Assembly (NCBI RefSeq): GCF_000244955.1 | Contig: NZ_CM001439.1 | Location: 5,265,234 to 5,329,233 of the forward strand | DNA: 64,000 bases | Reading direction: 5' to 3' | Source: Saccharomonospora marina XMU15 | GTDB taxonomy: Bacteria > Actinomycetota > Actinomycetes > Mycobacteriales > Pseudonocardiaceae | In this document: positions 42,877-50,781 of the stretch, piece after piece | Layout of the letters: each line of letters begins with the position of its first letter | How positions within the stretch are numbered: the first letter of the stretch is position 1 | Program-made: the position numbers and the translations under genes | Notes under the pieces: generated by a model | What the model was told of the DNA's origin: nothing | Databases searched by the model: none | Seen by the model: only the letters and a program-made list of their open reading frames with translations

Positions 42877-43485
42877 TCATCCGGGCAAGTCCCGCTGCCA
42901 GCTTTCGCGGGTCAGCGCGTACTCCACGTCTCCGTGCTCGGCGCCCTCGATCGGTTCGGGCCACGCCTGGTGGAACGTACGAACCAGCCGTAGCCCCGCC
43001 TTCTCCAGCACCCGCCGGGATGCGGTGTTGACCGCCATCGTGGTCGCGACCAACCGTTGCACGCCGAGCGCGGCGAAGGCGTTGTGAACCAGCGCGCGGG
43101 CCCCTTCGGTCGCATACCCCCTCCCCCACACCGCGCGGCGGAGCCGATATCCCAGTTCGATCCCGCCGTCGAGGCCGACGCTGCTCGCGGGCCGCAAGCT
43201 GAACCAACCCAGGAAGCTGCCACTGGCCAGTTCGGTGGCGGCGAAGCAGCCGTGCCCGTCCGGAAGTTGGTCGTACTCACGCAGGATCGCGGGCAGGGTC
43301 CGCTCAACCACGACGGTGGGCGGCACCGGCCGCCCGTCATCGAGGTAGCGCATCACCTCCGGGTCGCCGTGCAGGGCCGCCAGCGATTCCGCGTCGGCCG
43401 CCGTGAAGCGGCGCAGCCACATCCGGCGGGTTCGCAGCACCCCGCCCGAGGCGGGCGAGCATCCGCTCGCACTGTTCACCGTCAC
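42877..43485 (-). CDS. GNAT acetyltransferase, RimJ/RimL type
   Basis: A 202-residue N-acetyltransferase using acetyl-CoA. The fold's landmarks are LRTRRMWLRRFTAADAES at the start, IELGYRLRRAVWGRGYATEG (the acetyl-CoA pyrophosphate loop, with R/Q-x-x-G-x-G/A form), and NTASRRVLEKAGLRLVRTFH. Substrates of this subgroup include ribosomal proteins, amino acids and antibiotics. It converges with the nuclease-helicase gene and lies just before the LysR gene on the same strand. The target is unknown. Confidence 0.9.
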   Translation of the reverse strand: MTVNSASGCSPASGGVLRTRRMWLRRFTAADAESLAALHGDPEVMRYLDDGRPVPPTVVVERTLPAILREYDQLPDGHGCFAATELASGSFLGWFSLRPASSVGLDGGIELGYRLRRAVWGRGYATEGARALVHNAFAALGVQRLVATTMAVNTASRRVLEKAGLRLVRTFHQAWPEPIEGAEHGDVEYALTRESWQRDLPG

Positions 43486-43501
43486 GGCCGTCCATTCGCG
43501 C

Positions 43502-44425
43502 TCAGCACCCGACTGTTCCGTTGCGGCCGAGATCGAGGATCACGTCGGCCATCGCCTGCTCGGCCGGGGTCACCACGCGAGAAGCCAACCGGGCGAGCAG
43601 GATGCGGCGGCTCGGCGCGTAACCGTCCAGCCGCAGCACCCGCACGTCGGCGCGCAAGTTCGCCAGGGCGAGCCTCGGCGCCAGCGCGATGCCCATGCCG
43701 ACAGCGACCATCGCCTGCGCCTCCTGGTAGTCGTTGGCTTCGAAGGCGACCGACGGCTCGAACCCCGCGGCATGCGCGGTGCGCGACAGCACCTCCGCCA
43801 CCGGGTGGTTGTCACCACGGATGATCCAGCTCTCGTCGGCGAGTTCGGCGACGTCCACCGACTCCCGACCGGCGAGCCGGTGCGACTGCGCCACCACGAG
43901 CGCCGTCGGGTCCTCGGTCACGACCTTCAGTTCCAGCGAGTCCGCCGTGATGCGTGACCACTCGTACTCCCACAAGAACGCCAGCTCCACGCTGCGGCGG
44001 TCGAGCAGATCGAGCAACTGCCTCAGCCGTGCGCTGTGCACGGACAACCGCACACCGGGGTAGGCGCGGCGAAATCCGGTAACCGCGAGCGGCAGCAGCG
44101 ACGAGGCGACCGTTGGAAAGGTGCCGAGTCGAAGCGATCCTTGTCGTAGGCCCGCGATGTCGTCGAGCCTCACTCGCAGTGCCTCGAGGTTGCGTTCGAT
44201 GGCGAGCGTGTGCTCCACGATGACGCGGCCCGCCTCGGTGAGGCTGACGCCCCTGTGATGCCGGTCGAGCACGGGCTGCCCGACGTCACTCTCCAGCCGC
44301 CGGATCTGCTGCGAGACGGCCGACGGCGTGTACGCGAGCGCGGCGGCCGCGGACGTCATGGACCCGTGGCGGGCGACCTCGGCGAGTAGCCGCAGCCGGA
44401 CCAGGTCCAGGGGCGCGTTAAGCAT
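43502..44425 (-). CDS. LysR-family regulator
   Basis: A LysR-type regulator of about 307 residues, or 312 from ATG 44440. The helix-turn-helix is LRLLAEVARHGSMTSAAAAL, then TPSAVSQQIRRLESD. The effector-binding domain has RLGTFPTVASSLLPLAVTGF and ends NLRADVRVLRLDGY. It is divergent from the PrpF gene, with 100 bp between starts, and is the natural candidate for activating the tricarboxylate cluster. A GntR-type repressor in the same cluster may share control. The start is uncertain, as neither ATG has a good ribosome site. Confidence 0.92.
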   Translation of the reverse strand: MLNAPLDLVRLRLLAEVARHGSMTSAAAALAYTPSAVSQQIRRLESDVGQPVLDRHHRGVSLTEAGRVIVEHTLAIERNLEALRVRLDDIAGLRQGSLRLGTFPTVASSLLPLAVTGFRRAYPGVRLSVHSARLRQLLDLLDRRSVELAFLWEYEWSRITADSLELKVVTEDPTALVVAQSHRLAGRESVDVAELADESWIIRGDNHPVAEVLSRTAHAAGFEPSVAFEANDYQEAQAMVAVGMGIALAPRLALANLRADVRVLRLDGYAPSRRILLARLASRVVTPAEQAMADVILDLGRNGTVGC

Positions 44426-44496
44426 GGCTTCATTCTGCATGCACGAATCGCCGCTTGTGCTTACCTCACCCGCTGGACACCATTAGCACGCAAAGC

Positions 44497-44516
44497 GCGT
44501 TCAGATTGCATTCAAT
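44497..44516. promoter_or_regulatory. Shared cluster operator, copy 1
   Basis: On the minus strand this reads ATTGAATGCAATCTGAACGC, matching 18 of 20 positions of the sequence at 50754-50773. The core ATTGAATGCAAT has ATTG/CAAT symmetry. It ends 11 bp before the preferred PrpF start (44528), so binding would block initiation. A GntR/FCD regulator encoded in the cluster is the best candidate binder. Confidence 0.7.
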
Positions 44517-44527
44517 GTGAGGTGACA

Positions 44528-45694
44528 GTGCGTGTTCCGGCAGTGCTGATGCGTGGAGGGACCAGCCGTGGCCTGTTCTTCCACGACCGGGACCTCCCGA
44601 GCGAGAAGGCCCTGCGTGACGCTTTCATCCTCGCCGCCTACGGCAGTCCCGACGCCGACCGGCGCCAGGTCGACGGGATCGGTGGCGCGACGTCGAGCAC
44701 CAGCAAGGTGGCCGTCATCTCCGACGGCAGTCACCAGGGCGTCGACGTCCTGTACGAGTTCGGGCAGGTGTCCATCGACCACGCCCTCATCGACCGCCGG
44801 GGCAACTGCGGCAACCTGTCGTCGGGAGTCGGCCCCTTCGCCGTGGATGAAGGCCTGGTCGAGCCGACCGAGCCGGTGACACGTGTGCGCATCCTCAACG
44901 TCAACACCGGCAAGGTCATCGTCGCGCATGTGCCCACCAGCAACGGCCGGTTCGACCCGGCAGGCGACTTCGCGCTGCCCGGCGTTCCCGGCACCGGCTC
45001 GCGGATCAGGCTGGACTACGAGGACCCTGCCGGAGCCGTCACCGGCGCGCTGCTGCCCACTGGCAGCCCGAAGGACGAGCTCACGGTTCCGGAGCTGGGA
45101 ACGATCCCGGTGTCGATCGTGGACGCCGCCAACCCGCTGCTGTTCGTGCCGTGGGACGCGCTGGGCCTGAAAGGGACCGAAACTCCCGACGAGATCGATT
45201 CCGACCCGGCACTGCTCGCCCGGATCGAAGCGGTGCGCTCCCACGGCGCGGTCCTGGCCGGGATCACCGAGACGCCGGAGGAGGCGACCGCGCGGACACC
45301 GTCGGTGCCGAAGTTGACTTTCGTTGGTACGCCGCGAGATTACCTGCTCACCGACGGTGCACTACAGAGCGGCGAGGGCACGACCGTGCGGGCCGCGATG
45401 ATGTCGATGGGTAGGGTTCACCGATCGTATGCGCTCACGGGCGGCATCTGCACGGCCGTCGCGGCAGGCATTCCCGCAACCCTGGTCGCCGAGGCGGCCG
45501 GTGGCGCGAGCGGTGACTGCCTCATCGGACATCCTGCCGGAGTCCTGCCGCTTAGCGCGGATGTGCGGCAGGAAGGCGACGGGTGGCGGGTGGCCTCGGT
45601 GACCGGATACCGCACGGCCAGGCGGCTCATGGAAGGCACCGTGCTCGTGCCGGGCCGGTGGGTGGACAGCCGACTCGATGTCGTGAAGCGATAA
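44528..45694 (+). CDS. PrpF-family isomerase (methylaconitate/aconitate type)
   Basis: A 388-residue member of the PrpF family of cis-trans isomerases and tautomerases. It opens RVPAVLMRGGTSRGLFFHDRD, the family hallmark, and has the catalytic-region pattern DRRGNCGNLSSGVGPFAV with the conserved Cys, plus GGICTAVAAGIPATLV and LIGHPAGVLP near the end. Start GTG 44528 is chosen because GAGGTGA lies just before it; GTG 44522 would overlap that site. With a TcuA-like dehydrogenase and a Tct transporter in the cluster, it probably handles trans-/cis-aconitate or a related unsaturated tricarboxylate. 4-Oxalomesaconate tautomerase is a less likely alternative. Confidence 0.88.
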   Translation: MRVPAVLMRGGTSRGLFFHDRDLPSEKALRDAFILAAYGSPDADRRQVDGIGGATSSTSKVAVISDGSHQGVDVLYEFGQVSIDHALIDRRGNCGNLSSGVGPFAVDEGLVEPTEPVTRVRILNVNTGKVIVAHVPTSNGRFDPAGDFALPGVPGTGSRIRLDYEDPAGAVTGALLPTGSPKDELTVPELGTIPVSIVDAANPLLFVPWDALGLKGTETPDEIDSDPALLARIEAVRSHGAVLAGITETPEEATARTPSVPKLTFVGTPRDYLLTDGALQSGEGTTVRAAMMSMGRVHRSYALTGGICTAVAAGIPATLVAEAAGGASGDCLIGHPAGVLPLSADVRQEGDGWRVASVTGYRTARRLMEGTVLVPGRWVDSRLDVVKR

Positions 45695-45708
45695 GGAGAC
45701 ACACAGTA

Positions 45709-46836
45709 ATGAAACGAACAACGATGTTCGGTTCGCGGACCAGGGTCGTGCTGGCGGCGATGGCAGCCGTCGGGCTCGCGGCCGGATGCTCGAACCCGCA
45801 GGGGCTGGGCAGCGGTGGAGGCGAGGCGTCTTCGGACATGCCGGCCAGGACCGAGTTGGTCATTCCCTACTCGGAGGGTGGCGGTACCGATACGTGGGCG
45901 CGGTTCCTCGCCCCGTATCTCGAAAAGCACGTCGCGGGCAACCCCTCCTTCACACCGAAGAACGTGCCGGGCGGTGAGAGCATCACCGGCTCCAACCAGT
46001 TCGTGCAGAGCGGCGGCAAGGACGGCAGCCAGGTCCTTGTCACCTCCGGCACCACGTACTTCCAGGCCCTGCTCGGCCGCAGCGAGGTCCGGTTCGACTT
46101 CACCAAGATGCGGCCGCTGATCCTCAACGGCACCGGCGGTGTCATCTACACCTCACCGAGCACCGGCATCCGGTCGGCCAAGGACCTCGCCGACGCGAAG
46201 AAGCCGCTCGGCTACGGCGGCATCAGCGCCACCGGCCTCGACCTCACGATGCTGCAGGCCTTCGACGTGCTCGGGATCGACCTCGACGCCACATTCGGTT
46301 TCGAGGGTCGCGGCCCGGCGCGGCTGGCTTTCGAACGCGGCGAGGTCAATGTGGACTATCAGACCACCTCCGCCTACCTGACGCAGGTAAAGCCGCTCGT
46401 CGACGAGGGCAAGGCGATCCCGCTGATGTCGTTCGGCATCCTGAAGGACGGCGAGATCGTTCGCGACCCCAATGTGCCGGACCTACCCACGGTCGAAGAG
46501 GTCTACCAGCAACTGCACGGCAAGGCACCGAGCGGCGCCGCGTACGAGGCGTACCGCGCGTTCCTCATCCCGGGCTATGTCTACCAGAAGGGCCTTTGGG
46601 CCAACGAGGGCACACCGGAGAAGATCGTCCAGTCCTACTGGGATGCCGTGGACAAGATCAGCAACGACGAGAAGTTCGCCTCCTCCAGCGAGGACGTGCT
46701 CGGCGGATACCCGCTGTACTCCGGCAAGGAAGCCGAGGAGGAGCTGCGGAAGGCGTTCCGGATCGACCCCGCGGTTCGTAAGTACACATTGGACATGCTG
46801 AAGCAGTCGTACGGCGTCACGCTCGAGGGCAACTGA
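45709..46836 (+). CDS. TctC/Bug-type tricarboxylate-binding lipoprotein
   Basis: A 375-residue extracytoplasmic binding protein of the tripartite tricarboxylate transporter. The N-terminus is a lipoprotein signal (VVLAAMAAVGLAAGCSN, lipobox LAAGC). The ligand-site strand is VIPYSEGGGTDTWAR, and later motifs such as NVPGGESITGSNQFV match the TctC family. AAGGAG at 45694-45699 gives the ATG at 45709. Together with the next gene it forms a Na+-coupled uptake system for a tricarboxylate or similar acid. Confidence 0.92.
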   Translation: MKRTTMFGSRTRVVLAAMAAVGLAAGCSNPQGLGSGGGEASSDMPARTELVIPYSEGGGTDTWARFLAPYLEKHVAGNPSFTPKNVPGGESITGSNQFVQSGGKDGSQVLVTSGTTYFQALLGRSEVRFDFTKMRPLILNGTGGVIYTSPSTGIRSAKDLADAKKPLGYGGISATGLDLTMLQAFDVLGIDLDATFGFEGRGPARLAFERGEVNVDYQTTSAYLTQVKPLVDEGKAIPLMSFGILKDGEIVRDPNVPDLPTVEEVYQQLHGKAPSGAAYEAYRAFLIPGYVYQKGLWANEGTPEKIVQSYWDAVDKISNDEKFASSSEDVLGGYPLYSGKEAEEELRKAFRIDPAVRKYTLDMLKQSYGVTLEGN

Positions 46837-46929
46837 CACCAGCCTCCGCCGCCGGTGAGCCTGCCCTTCGGGGCGCTCACCGGCGGTGGCGCGACAGCAG
46901 CAGTCCTCCCCGTAAAGGACACCTCTTCC

Positions 46930-48915
46930 ATGCTCGACGCGGCACTGAGCGCACTCGGCGCTCTGCTCGATCCCACAACGCTTGCCTTCCTGCTGGCGGG
47001 CGTGCTGGCAGGCCTGGTCATCGGCATCATCCCGGGGCTTGGCGGTACCGGAGCGGTCGCCATCCTGCTCCCGTTCGTGTTCATCATCGAGCCACACCAG
47101 GCACTCGCGCTGATCGTCGGCGCGGTGGCCGTGGTGCACACCTCCGACACCATCTCCTCAGTGCTCATCGGCATACCCGGCTCGGCGTCGGCGACCGTAC
47201 TGATGCTCGACGGTCACGAGATGGCCAAGCAGGGTCAGGGCGCGCGAGCGCTCGCCATCGCGTTCCTTTCCTCGATGGCGGGCGGCCTGCTCGGCGCGGT
47301 CGGGTTGACCCTGTCGATACCGCTGGCGCGCCCACTCGTGTTGAACCTCGGCTCGCCGGAACTTTTCATGCTCACGGTTCTCGGCATCTCGCTGGCGGCG
47401 CTGCTGTCGCGGGGCAACATGCTCAAGGGCCTGGTGGCGGGAGCCTTCGGGCTGCTGCTGGGCGAGGTCGGCGCGGCGCCCGCTGCGGCCGACTACCGGT
47501 TCACGTTCGGCACGCTGTTCCTCAACGAGGGCCTGGACCTGGTGGCCGTCGCGCTCGGGATCTTCGGCATCGCCGAAGTGGTTTCGCTGGTTGCCCGCAA
47601 GACCAGCGTCGCTGCCGGTTCGGGTATCGGCTCGGGCTGGGGCATCGGGCTGCGTGACGTGTTGCGGCACTGGACGCACGTGCTTCGCGGGGCCTTCGTC
47701 GGCATCTGGGCCGGCGTACTGCCAGGCATCGGTGCGACGGCGGGCACGTGGATGGCCTACGGCCAGGCCCGCGCCACCGCGCGGAAAAAGGGCAAGAACA
47801 AGTTCGGCAAAGGTGATCCACGCGGCATCATCGCACCGGAAAGCGCGAACAACAGCGTCGAAGCGGGCGATTTGATCCCCACCCTGCTGTTCGGCATTCC
47901 CGGTGGTGCCCCCGCCGCGCTGCTGCTCGGCGCGTTGCTGGTGTTCGGTATCGAACCAGGGCCGCGGATCATCACCGATCACCTGGACATCGTTTACACG
48001 ATCGTATGGGCGTTCGCGCTGGCGAGCGTCATCGGTGCCGCACTGTGTTTCCTGTTCAGCTTCCCGCTGGCCAAGCTCAGCTTCGTGCGATTCCCCGTGC
48101 TGGCGGGCGGGCTCATCGTCATCCTGTTCACCAGCGGGTTCCAGGAGTCGCAGCAGATCGCCGTGCTGCAGATCATGCTGCTGCTCGGCGCCATCGGCTG
48201 GTTGATGAAGTCGACCGGATTCCCGAGGGCGCCGTTCCTCATCGGGTTCGTGCTGAGCGTGCCGCTTGAGCGCTACTACTACCTGACCGCGAACCTGTAC
48301 TCGTTCTCCGAGTGGGCACTTCGGCCGGGTGTGCTGGTGATGGCAGCAGTGCTGGTGGTTCCGTTGATACTGGCCGCGCTGCGCTGGGCGAAGGCCCGTG
48401 CCGGGCGCAGTGGCGGCGGATCCGCCGACGACGGCGACGCCGAGGGCACGCAGGCACCCCGAACCTGGGAAATGACTGTCACCGGCGGTTTCCTCGTGGT
48501 GTTCGTCGGCGGGCTCGTGCTCGCGCAGGGCTACAGCGAGCAGGCGCGACTGGTGCCGACACTGGTGTGTGTGCTGGGCACCGCCCTTGCGGCCCTCGCG
48601 CTCACCGTGCAGGTGTACCGTCGCCGAACGCGTGGCCGCGATGACGTGGTTGCAGCGGCGTGGCGGCAGGAACTCGGTTGGGTCGCGCACGCGTTCGGCT
48701 GGCTGGTCGGCTTCGTCGTGCTCGTCTACGTGCTGGGACTGCTGCTCGCCGCGCTGGTGTTCGTTCCGGTGTTCCTGCGGCTGGTCGCGCAGCTGCGGCC
48801 ACGCGCGATCGCGATCTACACGGTCGCACTGCTCGGTGTGCTGGTCGCGTTGCAGACCTTCGCCGACATCGCCCTGCCTGTCGGGTACCTGACGCCCGCG
48901 ATACTGGTGGCGTAG
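46930..48915 (+). CDS. Fused TctA-TctB transporter membrane subunits
   Basis: A 661-residue membrane protein. Residues 1-495 are the large TctA subunit, with its conserved GLVIGIIPGLGGTGAVAILL near the start and GIWAGVLPGIGATAGTWMAY plus LLFGIPGGAPAALLLGAL further on. After a charged linker (RSGGGSADDGDAEG), the last 150 residues form four membrane helices of the TctB type. In most bacteria these are separate genes. ATG 46930 is preferred over a GTG 25 codons upstream because it starts at the first helix. The fusion removes the usual tctB gene from the cluster. Confidence 0.9.
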   Translation: MLDAALSALGALLDPTTLAFLLAGVLAGLVIGIIPGLGGTGAVAILLPFVFIIEPHQALALIVGAVAVVHTSDTISSVLIGIPGSASATVLMLDGHEMAKQGQGARALAIAFLSSMAGGLLGAVGLTLSIPLARPLVLNLGSPELFMLTVLGISLAALLSRGNMLKGLVAGAFGLLLGEVGAAPAAADYRFTFGTLFLNEGLDLVAVALGIFGIAEVVSLVARKTSVAAGSGIGSGWGIGLRDVLRHWTHVLRGAFVGIWAGVLPGIGATAGTWMAYGQARATARKKGKNKFGKGDPRGIIAPESANNSVEAGDLIPTLLFGIPGGAPAALLLGALLVFGIEPGPRIITDHLDIVYTIVWAFALASVIGAALCFLFSFPLAKLSFVRFPVLAGGLIVILFTSGFQESQQIAVLQIMLLLGAIGWLMKSTGFPRAPFLIGFVLSVPLERYYYLTANLYSFSEWALRPGVLVMAAVLVVPLILAALRWAKARAGRSGGGSADDGDAEGTQAPRTWEMTVTGGFLVVFVGGLVLAQGYSEQARLVPTLVCVLGTALAALALTVQVYRRRTRGRDDVVAAAWRQELGWVAHAFGWLVGFVVLVYVLGLLLAALVFVPVFLRLVAQLRPRAIAIYTVALLGVLVALQTFADIALPVGYLTPAILVA

Positions 48916-48918
48916 CAG

Positions 48919-49458
48919 GTGAACCGCTCTGCAGGACACCGATGGTGGGCGGACGCGGGCCGACTCGCGCAGTTGCTGACGGGCGCGCTGGCGGGCGCGG
49001 CCGTGTTCAGTCTGCTACGCATTCCCGCGGCGGTGCTCGTCGGCTCCGTCGTGGGCAGCGCTGTCGCGAACCGCGTCCGCACAGCCGAGTTTCGGCACCC
49101 GGCGGTCGGCAGGGGCGTCCGTACGGTGGCGCTGGTGGTACTCGGCTCGGTCGCGGGTGCCCGGCTCGACACAACCACGTTGCACCGGATCGGCGCTCTC
49201 GCACTGCCGCTGGCCTGCGGGATCGCGCTGCTGCTCGCGCTGGAGGCGGGGCTGGCGGCGCTGCTCATCGCCCGCTACCGCATCGACCCGGTCACCGCGC
49301 TGCTTTCCTGTGCCCCCGGCGGGGTCAGCGAGATCGCGTTGACCGGCAGGGACCTCGGTGCGCGGATGGGTGTGGTGTTGGCCGTGCACATGACGCGCGT
49401 GCTGGCCGTGGTGCTGGTGGTGCTGCCCGTTCTGGTCGCCTGGTCGGGGGCGCGGTGA
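48919..49458 (+). CDS. AbrB-type membrane protein, N-terminal half
   Basis: A 179-residue membrane protein. It matches one of the two repeats of the AbrB-type transporter-like family: five or so helices and the CAPGGVSEIALTGRDLGA signature. E. coli AbrB is about 348 residues with both repeats in one chain. Here the halves are separate genes, and the next gene overlaps this one by 4 bp (GTGA). AbrB-type proteins commonly sit next to Tct systems, with no proven activity. The gene begins 3 bp after the TctAB stop. Confidence 0.85.
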   Translation: MNRSAGHRWWADAGRLAQLLTGALAGAAVFSLLRIPAAVLVGSVVGSAVANRVRTAEFRHPAVGRGVRTVALVVLGSVAGARLDTTTLHRIGALALPLACGIALLLALEAGLAALLIARYRIDPVTALLSCAPGGVSEIALTGRDLGARMGVVLAVHMTRVLAVVLVVLPVLVAWSGAR

Positions 49459-49973
49459 GCGGGGGGATAGCACTGGTGCTGCTGTCCGGCGCCGCGGGCG
49501 CCGCGCTGGCACGCCTGCTGCGGCTGCCGTTCTGGCCGCTCATCGGCTCGATCGCCGGAGCAGCCACGGCACGGCTCGTCTCGGGTGCCGATATCCAACT
49601 GCCGACTCCCTGGCAGGTCACCGCGCAACTGCTCGCCGGGACGGTCGTCGGCCTGACGATCAAGCCGGGAGTGCTGCGAGAGCTGCGGTCCGTCCTGCTG
49701 CCCGGCCTCGTGGTCGTACTCGGACTGATCGGCTTCGGCGTCGGTTGGGGGATTCTGATCGGCTACGCCAGTTCGACCGACGTACCCACGGCCGTCTTCG
49801 GCATGGTGCCAGGAGGTGTCGGCGAGATGCTGGCGTCGGCGACGGCCGTGGGTGCCGACGCCGCCGTCGTGGCCGCCATGCACGTGGTGCGGCTGCTCGT
49901 GGTGCTTTCAACGCTTCCGCTGTTGCTGCGCCTGGCGCGGGCCTTCGCGAGGCGGTGGGGCAGTGCGGGCTGA
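49455..49973 (+). CDS. AbrB-type membrane protein, C-terminal half
   Basis: A 172-residue membrane protein forming the second AbrB repeat. It has its own LPFWPLIGSIAGAATARLVS opening and the matching signature MVPGGVGEMLASATAVGAD. GTG 49455 overlaps the first half's stop, so translation is coupled. The two products probably make a heterodimer equal to a full AbrB. Each half has an intact signature, so this is not a decayed gene. It converges with the GntR gene. Confidence 0.85.
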   Translation: MSGGIALVLLSGAAGAALARLLRLPFWPLIGSIAGAATARLVSGADIQLPTPWQVTAQLLAGTVVGLTIKPGVLRELRSVLLPGLVVVLGLIGFGVGWGILIGYASSTDVPTAVFGMVPGGVGEMLASATAVGADAAVVAAMHVVRLLVVLSTLPLLLRLARAFARRWGSAG

Positions 49974-49995
49974 ACCGACCGTACGGCGGCTGCCG

Positions 49996-50694
49996 TCACT
50001 CACCGAGCATCACCGAAAGCCGAATCTCCCGCGCCCGGCGCATGTGCGCCTTGGCCAGCCGCTCGGCGCTCACGCCGTCGCGCTGTTCGACGGCACGCAC
50101 CACCGCATCGTGCTCGGACAGCACTTCCTCGGCCCTTCCGGGGTGACCCAGCGTGGACGCCGGGAGCCTTCTCACGGCGTGTTCCACCTGGCCGAGGAAC
50201 CGGCCGAGGTAGGAGTTGCCGGTCGCGTCACGCAACGCCCGGTGCCACTCCAGGTTCAGCCGGTAAAGCTGGGCAGTGTCGGACTCCGCGGTCGCGGCCT
50301 TCATCCGGGAGCCGATCTCGTCGAGCCGCTCGACCAGCCCGGCGGGGCAGCGTACGGCCGCCAGTCGCGCGGCGAGCCCTTCCAGGTTCTCCCTGACCAC
50401 GTAGAGCGCCAGGACGTCCTCCAGCGACAGCGGCGCCACGGTGGTGCCATGGTGCGCGGTCTTGATGACCAGGCCTTCGTCGGCGAGCCTGCGCATCGCC
50501 TCGCGCACCGGCGTGCGGCTCACCTCGAAGGCGCCCGCGATCTCGTCCTCACGCAGCCACGTCGTCGGTGTGAGGAACCCGTCGAGTATGGCCTCCCGCA
50601 GCGCCTCAGTGACCGCGTCGGTCGTTCGCCCCCGGTGGGTACCCGGCACGAGGTAGCGCTTGAGGTCCTTGTCGTGGTTACGCGCCGTGGTCAC
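49996..50694 (-). CDS. GntR-family regulator with FCD domain
   Basis: A GntR/FadR-type regulator of about 232 residues. The winged helix reads AVTEALREAILDGFLTPTTW, REDEIAGAFEVSRTPVREAM, RRLADEGLVIK. The FCD effector domain follows (LYVVRENLEGLAARLAA, NLEWHRALRDATGN, EHDAVVRAVEQRD). The start is uncertain: GTG 50694 or 50703 is likely, while longer forms would run through the operator. It is divergent from the TcuA-like gene, and the 20-bp operator at 50754-50773 lies between them. FCD regulators of organic-acid genes are usually repressors released by the substrate. Confidence 0.9.
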   Translation of the reverse strand: MTTARNHDKDLKRYLVPGTHRGRTTDAVTEALREAILDGFLTPTTWLREDEIAGAFEVSRTPVREAMRRLADEGLVIKTAHHGTTVAPLSLEDVLALYVVRENLEGLAARLAAVRCPAGLVERLDEIGSRMKAATAESDTAQLYRLNLEWHRALRDATGNSYLGRFLGQVEHAVRRLPASTLGHPGRAEEVLSEHDAVVRAVEQRDGVSAERLAKAHMRRAREIRLSVMLGE

Positions 50695-50753
50695 GACACA
50701 CACGATACCTGGGGTTCGCCGCTGGTCGGCAACTTGAGTACAAACTGCCCTAT

Positions 50754-50773
50754 ATTGAATGCAATTTGAATGC
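50754..50773. promoter_or_regulatory. Shared cluster operator, copy 2
   Basis: ATTGAATGCAATTTGAATGC on the plus strand, with two TTGAATGC units separated by AAT. It is nearly identical to the copy at 44497-44516 in the opposite orientation. It ends 8 bp before the TcuA-like start and lies 60 bp from the GntR start, so it could regulate both. Confidence 0.75.
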
Positions 50774-50781
50774 GAGGCACC

